Part shown: positions 56,933 through 64,000 of the stretch, piece after piece
How positions within the stretch are numbered: the stretch's first letter is position 1
Layout of the letters: each line of letters starts with the position of its first letter
From: Octadecabacter arcticus 238
Lineage (GTDB): Bacteria; Pseudomonadota; Alphaproteobacteria; Rhodobacterales; Rhodobacteraceae
Direction of reading: 5' to 3'
Length of the DNA: 64,000 nucleotides
NCBI RefSeq assembly: GCF_000155735.2
Contig: NC_020908.1
Coordinates: 563,001 to 627,000 of the forward strand
The notes under the pieces: generated by a model
What the model was told of the DNA's origin: nothing
Seen by the model: the letters and a program-made list of their open reading frames with translations, nothing else
The model's database searches: none
Translations under genes and position numbers: made by a program

Positions 56933-57007
56933 GCTGACATCGGGGCAGGCGGCAGCGCCTGTCCCAACCAAGACAAGATTCCGCACATCCCTTATCGGAG
57001 GGTTTGC

Positions 57008-57382
57008 ATGATGGAAAAGCACCGTGGATTCCCAAGCCGCCTTCCGAGTTCCGATTTTCAGTTCACCATTCGCCAAGCAGTCAAAAAGGGCCTGCCGGCC
57101 AAGTTGTTCAAACGCGAACGCTATGCGGATCGCCGACCTGCGGATCGCCGTGCGGACGAAGGGTTTATGTGGGCACTGAAAGAACACTTTGGCGATCAGA
57201 CATTTGCGCGCGGAAACCTTGATGCTGGCCGTTTGAATTTCGTCTTCGGACGCGAAGTCATCCCGGCGGGAGATCCCTTTGATCCTGAAAGCTATGACGC
57301 GCTGCTCAAGCTCGACTTGCGCAGAACCGAACAATCATTCCCTGAGATTTTTCGGCCCGATTGGGCCCCTGGGCAAGATTGA
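57008..57382 (+). CDS. Conserved hypothetical protein between pccB and pccA
   Basis: This 124-residue protein is basic in the first half (KLFKRERYADRRPADRRADE) and acidic near the end, without signal or membrane helix. The segment GRLNFVFGREVIPAGDPFDP looks like a conserved core. The ATG at 57008 follows GGAGG. No family name was recognised; position suggests a Rhodobacterales-specific partner of the pcc locus. Confidence 0.65.
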   Translation: MMEKHRGFPSRLPSSDFQFTIRQAVKKGLPAKLFKRERYADRRPADRRADEGFMWALKEHFGDQTFARGNLDAGRLNFVFGREVIPAGDPFDPESYDALLKLDLRRTEQSFPEIFRPDWAPGQD

Positions 57383-57740
57383 TGTCAAAGTCATTGAAAC
57401 AGACCGGAATGCGCGACATATGGCCGACCGATGCACAACTTTGGCGGGAATTGGCCCAATATGCAGGGGTATCGATCACGGTGAATGACAGCTCGTTTGG
57501 ACTGTGCAAGTCTATATTTGTGGATAGGTCGCCAATCAATCGGCCTTCGACACATTGTCAATACCGTTACCCTTCCCTTCGTCGGTCTGGTCTATCTTGG
57601 TCCAGACCGACACCCCTTTCGCACGATTTATCGGGACCTTTTCGCCGTTTCATAGAGTTGGCGCAGAAAACGCTTGTGTTGAACGCACAAAGTGCGGATT
57701 CTTTGATACTTAAAACCAAGCAAAAAAAGGGCAGTAACCA
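57383..57740. other. Stretch of 358 bp without a clear gene
   Basis: An ATG at 57382 overlaps the previous stop (TGATG) and opens a frame reading MSKSLKQTGMRDIWPTDAQL and further protein-like residues for about 45 codons. After that the composition becomes Ser/Arg/Pro-rich and looks non-coding, although the frame stays open for long. It may be a decayed or very short gene. The right part probably holds the promoter of the lipoprotein at 57741. Confidence 0.35.
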
Positions 57741-57947
57741 ATGCTTCACTTCCGTCTTATTCTCGCCGCTGCGGCCATCGCGTCGCTCTCGGCATGTCTT
57801 CTCGACTCCGATCTTGAGCGCGGCATTGCCGGCGCTGCAGCCGGCGCCGTCGTCGCGAATGCGCTGGGTGGCGACGCTGTCACGGGTGCTATCGCAGGTG
57901 GCGCTGCTGGCGCGCTGTGTGACGAAGTCACGCGCATCTGCCAATAA
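57741..57947 (+). CDS. Small glycine-zipper lipoprotein
   Basis: This 68-residue protein has a signal peptide with lipobox LSAC at residues 16-19 and a glycine/alanine-rich helix pair (GIAGAAAGAVVANALGG, GAIAGGAAGALCDE) typical of YMGG/glycine-zipper outer-membrane lipoproteins. It is followed by a terminator-like hairpin just before pccA. Confidence 0.75.
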   Translation: MLHFRLILAAAAIASLSACLLDSDLERGIAGAAAGAVVANALGGDAVTGAIAGGAAGALCDEVTRICQ

Positions 57948-57988
57948 GCAAAAAACGCCCGTTTCTATAGGCGCGACTAGTAACTTTG

Positions 57989-58023
57989 ACCGCCGTTCAG
58001 GATATTTCCTGCGCGGCGGTTTT
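57989..58023 (+). terminator. Terminator-like hairpin directly upstream of pccA
   Basis: ACCGCCG pairs with CGGCGGT around an inner stem CAGGA/TCCTG with a TATT loop and a 2-nt internal bulge, then TTTT. It ends about 20 nt before the pccA ATG, next to the AAGGGG ribosome site. It can terminate the lipoprotein transcript, or serve as an attenuator in a pccA leader. Confidence 0.6.
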
Positions 58024-58042
58024 GCATTTTAAGGGGCCAAAA

Positions 58043-60085
58043 ATGTTCAAGAAAATCCTGATTGCCAATCGCGGCGAAATTGCCTGCCGTGTTATCAAGA
58101 CGGCCCGCAAGATGGGCATCAAAACCGTCGCTGTCTATTCAGATGCGGATCGAAATGCGCTGCACGTTAGAATGGCAGATGAGGCGTATCACATCGGCCC
58201 ATCGCCAGCCAACCAGTCCTACATCGTGATCGACAAGATCATGGAAGCGGTCAAAGCAACGGGCGCTGAGGCTGTGCATCCGGGTTATGGTTTCTTGTCC
58301 GAGAATTCCAAATTCGCCCAAGCGCTGGCGGCTGCGGGCGTTGCTTTTATCGGGCCACCTGTGGGTGCAATTGAAAAGATGGGGGACAAGATCACCTCCA
58401 AAAAGATTGCCCAAGAGGCGAATGTGTCCACAGTTCTGGGCCATATGGGGCTGATTGAAGACGCTGAAGACGCCGTAAAGATTTCCAATCAGGTTGGTTA
58501 TCCGGTGATGATCAAGGCGTCAGCGGGTGGTGGCGGTAAGGGTATGCGCATCGCGTGGGACGACGCGGGTGCGCGTGAAGGGTTCCAGTCCTCCAAAAAT
58601 GAGGCCGCAAATTCGTTTGGCGATGATCGCATTTTCATTGAGAAATTCGTCACCCAACCGCGCCACATCGAAATCCAGGTGCTGTGCGACACCCACGGCA
58701 ATGGGATCTATCTGGGCGAGCGGGAATGTTCGATCCAACGGCGCCAGCAAAAGGTCATCGAAGAGGCCCCGTCGCCGTTTCTGGACGAAGCCACCCGCAA
58801 AGCGATGGGGGAGCAATCTGTCGCGCTGGCGCAGGCGGTGGATTATGCATCTGCGGGGACAGTGGAATTCATCGTTGATGGCGATCGCAATTTCTACTTC
58901 CTTGAAATGAATACACGTTTGCAGGTGGAACACCCTGTGACCGAACTGATCACGGGTGTTGATCTGGTCGAACAGATGATCCGCGTCGCGTACGGAGAAA
59001 AGCTGTCCATGACCCAAGACGACGTCACATTGACAGGTTGGGCGATGGAAAGCCGCCTCTATGCAGAAGACCCGTATCGTGGCTTCTTGCCCTCCATTGG
59101 TCGCCTGACGACCTACCGTCCGCCGTCCGAAGTTGCGGCAGGGCCCATGGTCACAAATGGCAAATGGCAGGGCGACGCTGCGATTGGCAAGCACGCGGTG
59201 CGCAATGACACAGGCGTCTATGACGGCGGCGAAATCAGCATGTATTACGACCCGATGATCGCCAAGCTGTGCACGTGGGCCCCGACGCGCGCCGAGGCGA
59301 TTGAAGAAATGCGCCACGCGCTTGATAGCTTTGAAGTTGAAGGGATTGGTCACAACATCCCGTTTCTGAGTGCTGTGTATGACCATGAAAAGTTCATGTC
59401 CGGCAATATGACGACCGCGTTCATCGAGGAAGAGTTTCCAGACGGGTTCGACGGGGTCACGTTACCAGACGCAGCGCTTGATCGGATCGGCGCGGCTGCC
59501 GTTGCGATGTATCGAGTCTGCGAAATCCGGCGTGCGCAAATCAGTGGGCGGATGGACAATCATGAACATGTCATCGGTAAGGATTGGACTGTTACGCTCA
59601 GCGGACGCGTGTTGACGGCACAGGTAGAGGCTGACCGTGAGGGCGCTACTGTCACAATTGATGGCGCAGCATTCCGCGTCGAAGGCAACTGGACTCCGGG
59701 GCAGTCATTGGCAAAGTTGTTGGTGAACGGCGACCCCTTGGTGATGAAGGTCGCCTTGATTTCAGCTGGGTTTCGCGTGCGGTATCGTGGGGCCGATCTG
59801 ACGGTTCGTGTGCGCACAAAACGTCAGGCGGAACTGGCTGCGTTGATGCCTGAAAAACTGCCACCGGACACGTCCAAACTGCTGCTGTGTCCGATGCCCG
59901 GTTTGATCGTCAAAATCGACGTAAACGTGGGTGACGAAGTGCACGACGGTCAAATACTCTGCACCGTTGAAGCGATGAAAATGGAAAACAATTTACGGGC
60001 TGAAAAGAAGGCAATTGTGACAAAAATCAATGCGGTCGCTGGTGACAGTCTTGCGGTGGATGACGTGATCATGGAGTTTGAATAA
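58043..60085 (+). CDS. pccA: Propionyl-CoA carboxylase alpha subunit
   Basis: This 680-residue biotin-dependent subunit begins MFKKILIANRGEIACRVIKT. It has the ATP-grasp loop ASAGGGGKGMR, the biotin-carboxylase motif EMNTRLQVEHPVTE and the C-terminal biotinyl motif EAMKMEN with Lys646. The ATG at 58043 with AAGGGG is chosen over an earlier in-frame start. With PccB it makes methylmalonyl-CoA, which the mutase at 61665 converts to succinyl-CoA; the epimerase is not identified here. Confidence 0.96.
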   Translation: MFKKILIANRGEIACRVIKTARKMGIKTVAVYSDADRNALHVRMADEAYHIGPSPANQSYIVIDKIMEAVKATGAEAVHPGYGFLSENSKFAQALAAAGVAFIGPPVGAIEKMGDKITSKKIAQEANVSTVLGHMGLIEDAEDAVKISNQVGYPVMIKASAGGGGKGMRIAWDDAGAREGFQSSKNEAANSFGDDRIFIEKFVTQPRHIEIQVLCDTHGNGIYLGERECSIQRRQQKVIEEAPSPFLDEATRKAMGEQSVALAQAVDYASAGTVEFIVDGDRNFYFLEMNTRLQVEHPVTELITGVDLVEQMIRVAYGEKLSMTQDDVTLTGWAMESRLYAEDPYRGFLPSIGRLTTYRPPSEVAAGPMVTNGKWQGDAAIGKHAVRNDTGVYDGGEISMYYDPMIAKLCTWAPTRAEAIEEMRHALDSFEVEGIGHNIPFLSAVYDHEKFMSGNMTTAFIEEEFPDGFDGVTLPDAALDRIGAAAVAMYRVCEIRRAQISGRMDNHEHVIGKDWTVTLSGRVLTAQVEADREGATVTIDGAAFRVEGNWTPGQSLAKLLVNGDPLVMKVALISAGFRVRYRGADLTVRVRTKRQAELAALMPEKLPPDTSKLLLCPMPGLIVKIDVNVGDEVHDGQILCTVEAMKMENNLRAEKKAIVTKINAVAGDSLAVDDVIMEFE

Positions 60086-60088
60086 CTT

Positions 60089-60904
60089 TTGGATCTTGTC
60101 CTGCATATCGGCGCGCACCGCACTGGCTCGACGATGGTCGCGCAGTCGCTTGCGGCGACAATCGCGACGCATCCTGATTGTGGTGTGGCGCTGTGGGGGC
60201 CCCGCCGTTTGCGCGACATTCCGGGGTTTCAGGTTGCCACGCAGCGACTGGATGAAGACATGGAACCTATCGACAAAACCGCAGCGATTGGGCTGGATCA
60301 GTTGGCGTCCCTTATCGCGCGTGATGTGGCCAAGGAACGTGACCGAGGCATTCACACGCTAATCCTGTCGGAGGAAAATTTCATCGGTGGGATGCGAAAC
60401 AACTTTCAGACTGGCGTGTTTTATCCGGACGTAGCGCATCGGCTGGCGTCTTTTGACAGTCTTTTGCCAATGTCGCCCCTGCGGGTGGCCTTGGGCGTGC
60501 GCGAATACGGCGCTGTTTGGACGTCTGCCTATCATTATCAACCGCAGTCGGGCCGCGATGTTCCCGACCTTGCGCGCGCGCGCGCGACTTTGATGGATCA
60601 TAAACGCGGCTGGCTGGAGGTTGCGAACGCCGCGCGTAAGGTTTGGCCAGATGCTGAGGTGATGATGTGGCAACAAGAGCATCTGGTGTCGAGCGGTGCG
60701 CAAATCTGCGCGCAAATTATGGGGCTTCGCGCGGATCAAATTGTGATGCCAACAGGAAAAGTGAATGCCCGCAAGTTAACGACAGCGCGCCCGACTGTTT
60801 TTTCAAGCGAAGAACGAAAGCATCTGTCGCACCGCTATAATCGCCACCTTAGGCGAATGCAGTCAGCGGGGAACATCCTTTGGGTCGGAGGCAACCCCGA
60901 ATGA
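60089..60904 (+). CDS. Sulfotransferase-like protein
   Basis: This 271-residue protein starts at TTG 60089 (no ATG nearby), 3 nt after pccA. It reads LDLVLHIGAHRTGSTMVAQSL, the PAPS-binding P-loop-like motif (HIGAHRTGST) of bacterial sulfotransferase-fold proteins. A second conserved piece, HTLILSEENFIGG, follows. Substrate unknown. The close spacing suggests cotranscription with pccA, a location I recall from other roseobacters. Confidence 0.65.
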   Translation: MDLVLHIGAHRTGSTMVAQSLAATIATHPDCGVALWGPRRLRDIPGFQVATQRLDEDMEPIDKTAAIGLDQLASLIARDVAKERDRGIHTLILSEENFIGGMRNNFQTGVFYPDVAHRLASFDSLLPMSPLRVALGVREYGAVWTSAYHYQPQSGRDVPDLARARATLMDHKRGWLEVANAARKVWPDAEVMMWQQEHLVSSGAQICAQIMGLRADQIVMPTGKVNARKLTTARPTVFSSEERKHLSHRYNRHLRRMQSAGNILWVGGNPE

Positions 60905-60908
60905 TAAA

Positions 60909-61376
60909 TTATGGCAGCGCCCTGCGGTCATCGACCTCTTGTTCGCGAAGCGGCATCTTGTCGATGGTTCGGCTGATTTCACGTACGCTCCATGGTCCCG
61001 GTTTGCGCAATTCGACTTCACCATCCTTGCCCATGATCACCAACATGAACCCGCGCGGTCGCAGGCGCAGGCGCAAATCGCTTCGCGCGTCGGGGTCGGT
61101 GTCGGTCACGACGATCACATCGCGTTCAGCCAATTCGTCAGGCCGCGCGGAAAGCATATCCATTTGCTGGCGAAATCGCGGGTCATCGGGGCTGTCTGCA
61201 AAGACAACAACCGGACGTGCCAGCCAAATAAAATCGTCGATATCCAGTGAGGCAGCATCAAAAGCGATCGATCTGTCATCGTTCCACAAGACAGGAGCGG
61301 ACGTGACCTCGGCCTCCTGCGCGACCGCAACAGTGGCCGCCAAACCCCAAGAAATTATAGCTAAAATTCGGATCAT
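60909..61376 (-). CDS. DUF4174-domain secreted protein
   Basis: This 155-residue protein has a signal peptide (MIRILAIISWGLAATVAVAQ) and a thioredoxin-like DUF4174 domain with RPVVVFADSPDDPRF and RGFMLVIMGKDGEVELRKPG. The ATG at 61376 has AGGGGAG upstream; an upstream open frame is ignored. Function unknown; it ends 4 nt from the convergent sulfotransferase-like gene. Confidence 0.8.
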   Translation of the reverse strand: MIRILAIISWGLAATVAVAQEAEVTSAPVLWNDDRSIAFDAASLDIDDFIWLARPVVVFADSPDDPRFRQQMDMLSARPDELAERDVIVVTDTDPDARSDLRLRLRPRGFMLVIMGKDGEVELRKPGPWSVREISRTIDKMPLREQEVDDRRALP

Positions 61377-61424
61377 AGAACTCCCCTTCATTCCCGATAT
61401 AGGGGGCGGGAGCCGAAAGGCTAA

Positions 61425-61444
61425 GGGCAATTCGTTCATTGCCC
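61425..61444. promoter_or_regulatory. Inverted repeat in the DUF4174/mcm divergent region
   Basis: GGGCAAT and ATTGCCC form a perfect 7-bp inverted repeat with a 6-nt loop, 48 nt upstream of the DUF4174 start. It may be an operator or a small hairpin. The rest of the 288-bp region before the mutase shows no recognisable gene. Confidence 0.35.
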
Positions 61445-61664
61445 ATAACAAATCTGACATCGCCACCATCACAACGCCCCGCCAAAATCACGATCATGGC
61501 CCTCCGAGCCGCGATTTTGTGTGGCCGACTGCCGATGACAATGGGCTTGCCCGCGATCTTGTCACGGATATCCACACGGGTGGCCACCACCCGCAACGCG
61601 CCCTGACAGGGCTAAAGAAACATGCACTTCGTCCCCGACGCGGTGAATTTGAGAGGACGAACTG

Positions 61665-63794
61665 ATGGGATCGAAAAAAGAATGGGCCGAGCGGGCGCAA
61701 GCTGAACTTCGCGGCAGGCCACTGGATGATTTGATGTGGAAAACCATCGAAGGGATCGATGTCCAGCCGGTGTACGGTGCGGACGATATCGCGGGTCTTG
61801 ATCACCTCGGCTCGCTTCCCGGGGAAGCACCATTCACCCGTGGCGTCAAAGCCACGATGTATGCGGGCCGCCCGTGGACCATTCGCCAGTACGCTGGGTT
61901 TTCAACGGCTGGGGAAAGCAACGCGTTCTACCGCAAGGCATTGGCGGCGGGACAGCAGGGCGTTTCCGTTGCCTTCGATCTGGCGACCCACCGCGGCTAT
62001 GACAGCGACCATCCGCGTGTGGTTGGCGATGTCGGCAAGGCTGGCGTCGCGATTGATAGCGTCGAGGACATGAAAGTGCTGTTTGACGGTATCCCGCTGG
62101 ATAAGGTCAGTGTGTCGATGACGATGAACGGTGCAGTGATCCCGATCCTCGCGAGTTTTATCGTCGCAGGCGAAGAACAGGGGCACGACCGTTCCGTGCT
62201 GTCTGGCACGATCCAGAACGACATCCTGAAAGAATTTATGGTGCGCAATACTTATGTGTATCCGCCAGAACCATCGATGCAGTTGGTCGCGGATATCATC
62301 GAATTCACCGCCGACGAGATGCCGAAATTCAATTCGATTTCGATCAGCGGCTATCACATGCAAGAAGCGGGCGCGAACCTAGTACAAGAACTCGCGTTCA
62401 CGTTGGCGGACGGGCGCGAATATGTGCGCACGGCAATCGCGCGGGGCATGGATGTGGACAAGTTCGCACCGCGCCTGTCGTTCTTCTTTGCAATCGGTAT
62501 GAACTTCTTCATGGAGGCCGCAAAACTGCGCGCCGCACGCTTGTTGTGGTCCCGTATCATGGCGGAATTTGAACCGAAGTCCGAGAATTCAAGCATGCTG
62601 CGCACACACTGCCAGACGTCCGGTGTCAGCTTGCAGGAACAGGACCCCTACAACAACGTGGTGCGCACCGCGTATGAGGCGATGGCAGCCGTTTTGGGCG
62701 GCACGCAATCCTTGCACACCAATGCTCTGGACGAAGCGATGTCTTTGCCCACGGAATTTGCAGCCCGCATCGCACGTAATACGCAGTTGATTTTGCAGGA
62801 GGAAACAGGCGTCACCAATGTCGTTGATCCGCTGGCGGGGTCGTATTACGTCGAAAAGCTTACCGCTGATCTGGCAGACGCGGCATGGGAAATCATTCAA
62901 GAAGTCGAAGACATGGGTGGCATGACCAAAGCCGTGGCGTCCGGCATGCCAAAGCTGCGGATTGAGGAATCTGCCGCCAAACGCCAAGCGATGATTGATC
63001 GTGGCCAAGAAGTGATCGTGGGGGTGAACAAGTATCGATTGGACAAAGAAGACCCCATCGACATCATGGACATCGACAATGACGCTGTGCGGATCGGCCA
63101 AGTTGCGGGCCTGAAAAAGCTGCGCGAAACCCGCGATCAGCTGGCCTGCGACGCGGCATTGGTTGAAATTGAACGCCGCGCACGCGACGGCGGCAACCTG
63201 TTAGAGGCCGCGATTGATGCGGCCCGTCATCGTGCATCTGTCGGGGAAATCAGCATGGCTATGGAAAAGGTATTTGGGCGCCACCGCGCAGAGGTAAAGA
63301 CATTGGCGGGCGTTTACGGTGCTGCCTATGAGGGCGATGAAGGCTTCGCCGCGATCCAGAAAGACATTGAAGACTTCGCCGAAGTCGAGGGGCGCCGCCC
63401 GCGCATCTTGGTCGTAAAAATGGGCCAAGACGGGCATGATCGCGGTGCCAAAGTCATTGCGACGGCGTTTGCCGATATCGGGTTTGATGTGGACGTCGGA
63501 CCCTTGTTTCAAACGCCGGAAGAAGCGGCGCAGGATGCTGTAGACAACGACGTGCATGTTATCGGAATTTCGAGCCAAGCAGCAGGTCATAAGACACTGG
63601 CCCCCAAGCTGATCGAAGCGCTGAAAGCGGCCGACGCTGAGGACATCCTGGTGATCTGTGGTGGCGTTATCCCGCAGCAAGACTATGAATTTTTGATGAA
63701 AGCTGGCGTTAAGGCAATTTTTGGACCGGGCACGAATATCCCCGATGCGGCGCGCGATATTCTGCGTTTGATCCGTGCGACCCGAAAGCCTTAG
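61665..63794 (+). CDS. Methylmalonyl-CoA mutase
   Basis: This 709-residue single-chain mutase has the TIM-barrel part with [20 protein letters not shown] and [18 protein letters not shown]-terminal B12 domain with the base-off motif DGHDRG lies near residue 590, with [11 protein letters not shown] and [10 protein letters not shown] after it. It isomerises methylmalonyl-CoA to succinyl-CoA with adenosylcobalamin, completing propionyl-CoA assimilation. The ATG at 61665 has GAGAGGA upstream. Confidence 0.96.
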   Translation: MGSKKEWAERAQAELRGRPLDDLMWKTIEGIDVQPVYGADDIAGLDHLGSLPGEAPFTRGVKATMYAGRPWTIRQYAGFSTAGESNAFYRKALAAGQQGVSVAFDLATHRGYDSDHPRVVGDVGKAGVAIDSVEDMKVLFDGIPLDKVSVSMTMNGAVIPILASFIVAGEEQGHDRSVLSGTIQNDILKEFMVRNTYVYPPEPSMQLVADIIEFTADEMPKFNSISISGYHMQEAGANLVQELAFTLADGREYVRTAIARGMDVDKFAPRLSFFFAIGMNFFMEAAKLRAARLLWSRIMAEFEPKSENSSMLRTHCQTSGVSLQEQDPYNNVVRTAYEAMAAVLGGTQSLHTNALDEAMSLPTEFAARIARNTQLILQEETGVTNVVDPLAGSYYVEKLTADLADAAWEIIQEVEDMGGMTKAVASGMPKLRIEESAAKRQAMIDRGQEVIVGVNKYRLDKEDPIDIMDIDNDAVRIGQVAGLKKLRETRDQLACDAALVEIERRARDGGNLLEAAIDAARHRASVGEISMAMEKVFGRHRAEVKTLAGVYGAAYEGDEGFAAIQKDIEDFAEVEGRRPRILVVKMGQDGHDRGAKVIATAFADIGFDVDVGPLFQTPEEAAQDAVDNDVHVIGISSQAAGHKTLAPKLIEALKAADAEDILVICGGVIPQQDYEFLMKAGVKAIFGPGTNIPDAARDILRLIRATRKP

Positions 63795-63797
63795 GCT

Positions 63798-64000
63798 TTG
63801 CGGCTAGATCATCTCGCGATTGCGGCTGAGACGCTTGAAGACGGCGTTGCTTGGGCCGAAGTCCGGCTTGGCGTGTCGTTTCAGGCAGGCGGCAAACACG
63901 CGCGATACGCCACGCACAATCGGCTTTTGGGGCTGGCGGACGGGCTGTATTTAGAAGTCATCGCCGCCGATCCGAACGCGAGCTGTGATGGTGCGCGTTG
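63798..64000 (+). CDS. VOC-family protein, N-terminal part
   Basis: From TTG 63798 the frame reads [20 protein letters not shown] and later [20 protein letters not shown], the start of a glyoxalase-like (Glyoxalase_3 type) domain, and runs off the window after 67 residues. No ATG is available upstream. It is 3 nt from the mutase stop, so probably cotranscribed. It is not close enough in sequence to call methylmalonyl-CoA epimerase. Confidence 0.65.
   Translation, partial: MRLDHLAIAAETLEDGVAWAEVRLGVSFQAGGKHARYATHNRLLGLADGLYLEVIAADPNASCDGAR

Noticed and set aside
63798..64000. Methylmalonyl-CoA epimerase next to the mutase
   Set aside because: The visible part fits a Glyoxalase_3-type VOC protein rather than the epimerase N-terminus.

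Overview
The window looks like chromosome of a marine alphaproteobacterium of the Rhodobacterales (Roseobacter group). This rests on gene content and order that are typical of that group: a beta-hydroxyaspartate cycle operon, an ectoine hydrolase, the hom/glpX/recJ neighbourhood, cho/bet choline genes beside soxBDAG, and a pccB-pccA-mcm locus with its ScfR-type regulator. No taxonomic search was run. The high density of recent insertion sequences and decayed genes recalls IS-rich polar roseobacters such as Octadecabacter, but that is only an impression.

Layout. 1-4.4 kb: the start of an ectoine hydrolase gene (doeA), a DUF3995 gene broken by a nonsense codon, and a sitABCD manganese ABC transporter with a Mur-type palindrome. 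4.4-17.1 kb: purine-ring catabolism (puuD, LysR regulator, uraH, a puuE-uraD fusion, allA, an NCS2 permease; allE on the far side) enclosing a complete beta-hydroxyaspartate cycle operon bhcABCD with divergent bhcR. 17.1-20.0 kb: IS debris (a damaged IS5, an IS630, gene remnants) ending at tRNA-Glu. 20-28.9 kb: recJ, glpX, a broken VOC gene coupled to an MFS transporter, hom, a small lipoprotein, a TetR regulator, a beta-hydroxyacid dehydrogenase and a membrane protein. 28.9-35.3 kb: two TadE-like genes and a TadG/von Willebrand A gene split by three insertion sequences (two IS630, one IS30). 35.7-42.4 kb: glutamate dehydrogenase and sarcosine oxidase soxBDAG. 42.4-50.5 kb: choline ABC transporter choXWV divergent from betI-betC-betB-betA. 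50.6-54.4 kb: a nuclease without a normal start codon, a CoxG-like protein, a PccR-type regulator and a Bcr/CflA-type MFS exporter. 54.6-64 kb: propionyl-CoA carboxylase (pccB, pccA) with small Rhodobacterales-type genes between them, a sulfotransferase-like gene, a DUF4174 gene, methylmalonyl-CoA mutase and the start of a VOC gene.

How the genes work together (inference). Urate breakdown through PuuD, UraH, PuuE-UraD, AllE and AllA ends in glyoxylate, and the embedded BHA cycle turns glyoxylate (with glycine) into oxaloacetate without losing carbon. Choline-O-sulfate is taken through choline to glycine betaine by BetC/BetA/BetB, and sarcosine oxidase makes glycine, which can also feed the BHA cycle. 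Propionyl-CoA goes to succinyl-CoA through PccAB and Mcm, under a ScfR regulator whose TTTGCAAA sites lie at both its own and the pccB promoter. The window is therefore geared to nitrogen-rich organic matter such as purines, choline and sarcosine.

The second theme is gene decay. Three near-identical 1,193-bp IS630 copies, one IS30 and one IS5 are present. Removing the three insertions from tadG in silico restores a single 599-codon frame. There are also two point nonsense mutations, one gene without a usual start codon, and three single-base homopolymer length changes that could be real or sequencing artefacts.
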